64,000 bases of DNA, taken from the NCBI GenBank assembly GCA_951394405.1, contig OX596342.1, positions 2,232,001-2,296,000 of the forward strand. The letters are read 5' to 3'. This document shows positions 58,632 to 64,000 of this stretch, piece after piece. The DNA comes from Coprinellus micaceus (lineage: Eukaryota; Basidiomycota; Agaricomycetes; Agaricales; Psathyrellaceae). The notes beneath the pieces are model-generated. The model made no database searches. It saw only the letters and a list, made by a program, of their open reading frames with translations, and was not told the origin of the DNA. Every line of letters begins with the position of its first letter. Positions within the stretch are counted from its first letter, which is position 1. A program made the translations under genes and the position numbers.

Positions 58632-59373
58632 CCACTTGGTGGGGTGCTTGTCAACAAACCACTGCAACAGCAGTAAAGGGGAACTAACAAAACCACTGCA
58701 ACTGGAGGGGGGTTTGTAAACAAATCCCTGCAGCTAGCTGCAGCTATCCGGCAGCCATCATAATTGATGTACCCTTCCCAATTTGGTAGGCGCCATGTTT
58801 GTAATGCAGTCACATGTTGTGCGCTACTGCATGTCCACTCAATCAAACAAACCAAATTATATGTTGCGGGCTCTTGAAAATGTTCTCAAACGGGCTCAAA
58901 TAAAATTTATTATACAAGTGCGCCCACCCGGCGTGTGCACCGGCACCCTACGGCTGTTAAATCGAGGCCCTTGGGCCGAGCCCGTGATGAGCGGCGGCAA
59001 GGAACCCGGGGGCCCCACATATGTGACTGACGGTCTCACATCGGGGGCCCTGGGACCCTCCCCGGAGCATGGTGGGGCCCCCCCGGAGGGAGGGGTGCCA
59101 TGCGGAGTGGGAGGGAGCAACCCATGTGGGAATGTGGGGGCTGTCGCGAATGAAAAACAACTTGCGTCACATGATCGCATGTTGAACTTGCCTAATTGAG
59201 ACATCAGAAGTTGATCAAAAGAAGCCTCATCAAAGTCCGAGAAGCAGGGAAGCACCAGCAACAGCTTCTCCAGGAGATTGTAAACAAACCATGCTGCTGT
59301 TGCAGTGGTTTTGTAAGTTCCCCTTTGCTGCTATTGCAGGTGGTTTGTTTACGAAATCCCCGTCTACACCTGG
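58632..59373. mobile_element. about 740-bp TIR element inserted in gag
   Basis: Inverted ends of about 90 bp share AACAAACCACTGCAACAGCAG-like sequence, AAAGGGGAACTNACAAAACC and AAACCACTGCAAC. The left end is at about 58632 and the reversed right end at about 59373. Flanks GGAAATTAC and GGAAACTAT are a 7/9 match, suggesting a 9-bp target duplication as in Mutator-like elements. Removal of 750 bp restores the gag frame (WRKL to LYMDSEEY). The interior is GC-rich around 59000-59110 and has no transposase ORF. Exact ends are uncertain by a few bases. Confidence 0.7.
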
Positions 59374-60020
59374 AAACTATACATGGATTCAGAGGAATAC
59401 AAAACCGACAAATATAGCGACTTTTGGGCCAAATTCGAGAAGGACTTCAAGAAGAAATACGTACAAGACGATGCCCTTTACTACTTGAAGAACAAGAAGC
59501 AAGACAAAGAAAGCGCCCAGACTTTCATTACCAATTGGAGACAAATTGCTGCCGCAGCAAACTTCTCCCTTATCAACAACGACCAAGTTGCATTAGACTA
59601 CCTCAAGGGTGTACTCAAACCGGCAATAGTTGATAAAATGAAGTCTTATTTGGATGAACCCGAAACCTTTGAGGATTGGGTGGAGAAGGCCATCCTTTCT
59701 GATGGAAAATGGAGAAGAGAAAAGGAACAACGAATGGGGCTATCAAGACCATTCGCATCGCAAGGATTCAGGCCAAGCCCTGGAAGACAAGCCGCCAGAG
59801 ATCCAAATGCCATGGATGTCGACGCGATTACCACGGAAGAAAGAAGGGAACTCCTAAACAAGAAGGCATGCTTCAACTGCCGAAAGGAAGGTCACTTCGC
59901 GAGGGATTGTCGTTCCCCAAGGAGAAATCAAGGATATCCACCACGGTACGGATCTCAATCAGGAAATTATGTACCGAGACAACGGCAACCCCCAAATGAT
60001 CAGAACAACCGACAAGTATC

Positions 60021-60243
60021 TGTTGGAAGTGGTCAATCGACAGCCTAGACTTGATATTGGTGCAGTGCTATATGTGACTGTATCCCACATGGTGACGAGC
60101 CTGTGTATGGGGAATGTTTAAGGCCCCATAGTATCAACATCTGCACACTGTCTATCCATAGGGTGGTAGCTCAGTGGTAGAGCGTCCAGTCTAGTCAACG
60201 GATGGTCCCAGGTTCGATTCCTGGTCACTCCAATACTTTAACA
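60021..60243 (+). repeat. left LTR of the TRIM element
   Basis: 223 bp, direct repeat with 60330-60552, no difference seen by eye. Contains the tRNA-like block at 60160-60232. Confidence 0.92.
60160..60232 (+). other. tRNA-like Pol III promoter module in the left LTR
   Basis: 73 nt with an A-box TAGCTCAGTGGTAGAGC, a perfect D stem (GCTC/GAGC), a B-box GGTTCGATTCC and a perfect T stem (CCAGG/CCTGG), ending TCACTCCA. The acceptor stem pairs at 6 of 7 positions counting G-U. The anticodon stem is degenerate, so it is probably not a working tRNA. It is followed by ATACTTTAACA and not by a T4 terminator. Confidence 0.75.
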
Positions 60244-60262
60244 AGTTATGAGCCCCGATGCG
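60244..60262 (+). other. primer-binding site of the TRIM
   Basis: AGTTATGAGCCCCGATGCG begins directly after the left LTR. Its complement contains GGGCTCATAAC, the conserved anticodon loop and 5' stem strand of eukaryotic initiator tRNA-Met. Copia and Ty5 use a cleaved half-tRNA primer of this kind. Confidence 0.65.
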
Positions 60263-60329
60263 CGTGACCTCTGGATCAATAAAGTTCATCCCCATTTGGC
60301 ATGGCAACAGCCTGTCGATTGGGGGAGTG

Positions 60330-60552
60330 TGTTGGAAGTGGTCAATCGACAGCCTAGACTTGATATTGGTGCAGTGCTATATGTGACTGTATCCCACATG
60401 GTGACGAGCCTGTGTATGGGGAATGTTTAAGGCCCCATAGTATCAACATCTGCACACTGTCTATCCATAGGGTGGTAGCTCAGTGGTAGAGCGTCCAGTC
60501 TAGTCAACGGATGGTCCCAGGTTCGATTCCTGGTCACTCCAATACTTTAACA
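60330..60552 (+). repeat. right LTR of the TRIM element
   Basis: 223 bp direct repeat of 60021-60243, preceded by the purine tract GGGGGAGTG. Confidence 0.92.
60469..60541 (+). other. tRNA-like Pol III promoter module in the right LTR
   Basis: Second copy of the 73-nt tRNA-like block, offset by exactly 309 bp from the first. Confidence 0.75.
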
Positions 60553-60617
60553 GTATCCACACTTTCCACTAAGAAAGTTCCTATCCAAGAAGCAGCAGTC
60601 AACATTCACTCCCTTCT

Positions 60618-63600
60618 ATGTCAATACACGGGAGAAGAAGAAAAGGAAATCTTCGCCAAATTTCAAGAACTTTCCATTGGAAAGATGGAGGATTTTCAGT
60701 GAAGGAGGAAAACTCGACTATCTCTCCATCGCTGTGCATCCGATCCATGCTGATAGCCAAAATAAGAAACCAAAGCATGCACATTCCCATCACGATCATT
60801 CACGATGACCGAACTATTACCACTCAAGGATTTATTGACTGCGGAGCAGGAGGAAAATTTATTGACGAAAAATTTGCCCAAAGAAATCAATTGCCCATCA
60901 CTAAGCTTCGATATCCTCTCGAAGCGAAGAACGTTGATGGAACGCCCAACAAATACGGAACAATTACTCATTATGTACGATTACCTCTCACGATCGACAA
61001 GAAAACGAAGAAACACCAGCTTTTAATTTGTGGCCTGGGAAAACAGACACTAATTTTAGGCTTCCCATGGCTTCAAGACGAAAACCCTATGATCGATTGG
61101 AAACTTGGGACTCTCACTTGGCGGGATACCAAGATTAACGCCATTCCAATCGAAATTCCAAAAATCGAAAACGACACCAGCATCAACATCGTTGATACCG
61201 ATATTGAAATAGAAATCGAAGTCTACTTCTACGATGAAGACGTAGAAGAGGAATACACCCACGTTCATATCGCAAGAACCACACTATCATGCAAACTCAT
61301 CTTACCCAAATACTCTGAACTTCCTGACGAATTTGATGAGTTTGACGACTTCGATGATGAAATTGAAGAGAAAACCGAGGCGGAAATCAAGGCCAAACTA
61401 CCGGAAGCATACCATGAATTTTTCGACGTGTTTAGCAAGAAAAACGCCGATAAATTCCCAGCCAGCACGAAGTATGATCATGCGATCAATGTTAAAGACA
61501 CCTTCGACCCAAGAAGAATGAAACCATACATACTTTCGCCAGATCAGGAAAAGGAAGTTAAAGACTTTCTCAAAGAAAACCTAAAATTAGGACATATTCG
61601 ACCATCCCGATCCCCAATGGGATCACCAGTATTTTTTGTGAAAAAGAAAAACGGAAAACTTCGACTTTGTCAGGACTATCGATACCTCAACGAACACACG
61701 ATATCAGATGCTTACCCCATTCCCAGAATAGATGATCTTCTAAAAAGATTCCAGAAGGCGAAATACTTTTTTAAGATTGACTTGAAATGGGGATACAACA
61801 ACGTCCGAATCAAGAAAGGAGACGAATGGAAGGCAGCATTTATGACTCAAGGAGGATTGTTCGAACCCACAGTCATGTTTTTTGGCCTGAAGAACTCACC
61901 ACCTACCTTCCAACGACTCATGGATGACGTCATTCACGAACACGACGAAATCGAAAAACCACCAAAAATGGAACTAACTAGAACTAACAATGTCAGAGAC
62001 ATTGTTCACGCACACGAAGAATTGGAAGAAGCACCATGGGTAGAAGTATACATGGATGATGTATTAGGAGCAGGAGAAACCAAGGAACAATGCCGAAAAG
62101 AAGCCAAACGTACATTGGCTAAACTTAGGAAAGCAGGACTACCAGCCAATATCGACAAATGCGCCTTCGAAGTAGAAGAAGTGGATTTTTTAGGATTTAT
62201 CATTGGACATGGGAAAATCCGCATGGATCCAGACAAGATCAAAGGACTAACGGAATGGCCAGTTCCCACTAAACTGAAAGAACTCCGATCATTCTTAGGC
62301 TTTGGAAACTTCTATCGAAGGTTCATCAAAAACTACTCAAAAATAGCAGTACCACTACACGCCCTACAAGGAAAAGACGTTCCATTCGTTTGGTCTGACG
62401 AATGCAACACGGCTTTCAACACCCTCAAGGAGAAATTCACGTCATACCCTGTCCTACATCTCCCAGATCCGGACAAACCTTACCAAATCGAAGCGGACGC
62501 TTCTAAACACGCCTCAGGAGCCGTCCTGACTCAATTAGACGAAAACGGAGCAAGACACCCGATATGTTTTATGTCCAAAACATTTGATAGCGCTCAAAGA
62601 AACTACGAAATATACGACAGGGAATTACTTGCCATAATTCGAGCACTAGAAGAATGGCGACCATTCATTCAAGGTTCCCCTTTCACAACCACGGTATATT
62701 CCGACCATCAGAACCTTACCTATTGGAGAAACCCACAACGACTTAGTCCCCGACAAGCAAGGGCATGTCTCACGCTGTCAAAATACGATTTTGAATTGAA
62801 ACATCAAGCTGGGACTAAGATGTTCCAATCAGACGCTCTATCAAGAAGACCAGACTTATGTCAAGACGATGATGACCCAAAAGAAGTTACTATGCTTCCA
62901 GAAAACTTATTTGTGAATTTGATTGACACCGCTCTTCAAGAACAAATTCTCAACTCCGACAAAATGGAACAAGAAGCAACGGACGCTCTTAGACTCATTC
63001 TAGAAGAAGGTCCCACCGACCTCCAGAATGACTTAGAAGACTGGACCGTTGAAACCAAAGACGATAAACACATGCTATTTCGCAAGGGAAAGGCCTACAT
63101 CCCTGAAGATATTGAGTTAAGACGAAAAATAGTAAAACTACACCATGACGCAGCAACGTTCGGACACCCGGGAGAACTAGGAACATTCAACGCCGTCAGA
63201 GAACACTATTGGTGGCCAGGAATGAGGAAATTCGTCAAGGCGTACGTCAAGGGATGCGCCAAATGCCAACAGTTCAAAATCAACCGACAACCAGTAAAAC
63301 CAACGCTACTTCCCATCGTTGGTCCTGAATCAAATCGCCCGTTTACCCAGCTATCAATAGATTTTATCACCGATCTACCGACTTCAAAGGGATATGACTC
63401 AATCATGGTCGTGGTAGACCATGGGCTTACAAAGGGGGTAATTTTAGAACCCTGCAACAAGCCTATTACGGCAAAACAAACAGCTGACGCATTTATCCGC
63501 CGCGTCTTTACCGATTACGGCCTACCGGATAAACTTATTTCCGATTGAGGCCCTCAATTCGCCGCCAAAACCTTCCGAGACCTTCTAGAAAAGCTAAAAA

Positions 63601-64000
63601 TAAACTCTTCGTTATCAACCGCCTTTCATCCGCAAACCGATGGAGGTACCGAACGAGTCAACCAAGAGATAGAAGCATATCTTTCCATCTATTGTTCTGC
63701 GAACCTGTCAACTTGGAGTCAAGCTTTACCAATACTGCAGTTCGTTCACAACTCTAGAAGACATGCAGATAGAACACACACCCCATTTGAATTGATCATG
63801 GGTACACAACCCCGTGCCCTACCGGAAGCATTCGACAAAACCAACTTCCCTGCGAACGAAGAACGATTCAAAGACCTTCAGAAGTCAAGAAATGAAGCCT
63901 TATCCGCTCATGAACTCGCACGAAGTCGCATGATAGAACGAACATCTAGAACGTGGAAGCCCTTCAAAGTCAACGACGAAGTATGGCTTGAAGCAAAGAA
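60618..64000 (+). pseudogene. pol of the gypsy element (protease, RT, RNase H, integrase), stop in integrase
   Basis: Open from 60618 to a TGA at 63546-63548, then open again in the same frame to the window edge. It overlaps the end of gag in the -1 frame. The protease active site is FIDCGAGGKF (Asp74). RT motifs are FKIDLKWGYNNVRIK, FFGLKNSPPTFQRLMDD and VYMDDVLG. RNase H has IEADASKHASGAVL and YSDHQNLTYW. The integrase zinc finger is LHHDAATFGHPG with CAKC, and the core starts LSIDFITDLPTS. The TGA stands where the second catalytic Asp region (LISD-x-GPQF) normally has Arg, consistent with CGA to TGA. Downstream TAFHPQTDGGTERVNQ supplies the catalytic Glu. The copy is therefore inactive as read. 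Confidence 0.9.

Larger units (their letters stand above)
60021..60552 (+). mobile_element. 532-bp TRIM-type retroelement with tRNA-like LTRs
   Basis: Two direct 223-bp LTRs (60021-60243 and 60330-60552) read identically and obey TG...CA (TGTTGG...TTAACA). The internal part is only 86 bp. It opens with AGTTATGAGCCCCG, complementary to the anticodon arm of initiator tRNA-Met, and closes with a purine tract GGGGGAGTG before the second LTR. Flanking GTATC on both sides (60016-60020 and 60553-60557) is a perfect 5-bp target duplication. There is no coding capacity. Identical LTRs indicate a recent insertion. Internal-tRNA priming is the habit of copia/Ty5-type elements, so copia enzymes probably move it. 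Confidence 0.92.
57580..60702 (+). pseudogene. gag of the gypsy element, split by two insertions
   Basis: The same frame runs 57580-58629, resumes after the first insertion at about 59374, and resumes again after the TRIM to a stop at 60700-60702. The N-terminal third is a Glu/Lys-rich coiled coil (EKLKEAEEQIKRDLEYAKLA) with no in-frame ATG before 58408. The capsid-like part has YNGDRNDFLTFKDSLSLFF, KDRKKVIFVLSKLTDGEAEVWR, then FWAKFEKDFKKKYVQDDALY and TFEDWVEKA. One zinc knuckle is CFNCRKEGHFARDC. The 537 bp of TRIM plus target duplication is a multiple of 3, consistent with a frame that was continuous before insertion. The current copy cannot make intact Gag. Confidence 0.85.
56984..64000 (+). 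mobile_element. Ty3/gypsy LTR retrotransposon, degenerate and nested, runs off the right edge
   Basis: Order is 5' LTR (56984-57581), gag (57580-60702), and pol with protease, reverse transcriptase, RNase H and integrase (60618 onward). Protease-RT-RNaseH-integrase order is the Ty3/gypsy arrangement. Two other elements are inserted in gag (58632-59373 and 60021-60552), and integrase has an in-frame TGA. The host target is the FunK1 pseudogene. The 3' LTR and the right target duplication are outside the window. Confidence 0.93.

Noticed and set aside
60160..60232. Genuine host tRNA gene
   Set aside because: The same block occurs in both LTRs at a 309-bp offset, the anticodon stem does not pair and no T4 terminator follows, so it is better read as part of the TRIM LTR.

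Overview
The window is genomic DNA of a filamentous basidiomycete, most likely a wood- or litter-decaying agaricomycete. The evidence is dense genes split by 45-60 nt GT-AG introns, two FunK1-type fungal kinases, a CE15 glucuronoyl esterase, a fungal phi-like GST, JLP1-type sulfonate dioxygenases, a fruit-body-specific protein family member and a basidiomycete-type seven-helix membrane protein. Exon boundaries below were set by hand from splice signals, reading phase and recalled family motifs. No database search was run.

Layout. 0-8.8 kb: PUF6 (partial, -), the INO80-complex subunit IES6 (+), a 2.5 kb gene-free stretch, a CaMK-type kinase (+) and a GST (-). 9.2-14.2 kb: a small TA-flanked MITE, a CE15 esterase (-) and a two-FAS1-domain secreted protein (+) behind a duplicated TATA unit. 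14.3-15.8 kb: a hAT-like TIR element between convergent genes. 15.9-20.5 kb: a tandem pair of Fe(II)/2-oxoglutarate sulfonate dioxygenases (-) and an F-box pseudogene (-). 21.2-28.6 kb: a signal-peptide-bearing flavin monooxygenase (+), an F-box protein (+) and ATG4 (-). 28.9-32.3 kb: a large gene-poor stretch.

32.3-34.8 kb: a fruit-body-specific protein gene split by a 1.26 kb TIR element that itself carries gene-like exons. 35.2-50.2 kb: a Rab-like GTPase, a GH47 mannosidase, a seven-helix protein, an ATG14/UVRAG-family protein, UTP7 and an RNF216-like RBR ubiquitin ligase. 51.4-57.0 kb: a divergent FunK1 pair, one intact (-) and one broken (+).

57.0-64.0 kb: a Ty3/gypsy LTR retrotransposon inserted in the broken FunK1 gene and running off the right edge. 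It is a nested assembly. Its gag is split by a TIR element (58.6-59.4 kb) and again by a 532-bp TRIM-type retroelement (60.02-60.55 kb). The TRIM has two apparently identical 223-bp LTRs, each holding a tRNA-like Pol III promoter module. Its primer-binding site matches the anticodon arm of initiator tRNA-Met, and it has a GTATC target duplication. This compact element is the best candidate here for something little described.

Functional themes are autophagy (ATG4 and an ATG14/UVRAG-type gene), ribosome biogenesis (PUF6, UTP7), plant-cell-wall and sulfur scavenging (CE15, JLP1 pair), and repeated transposon insertion. A nonamer, TAAGCGCCC, recurs about a dozen times, mostly between genes.
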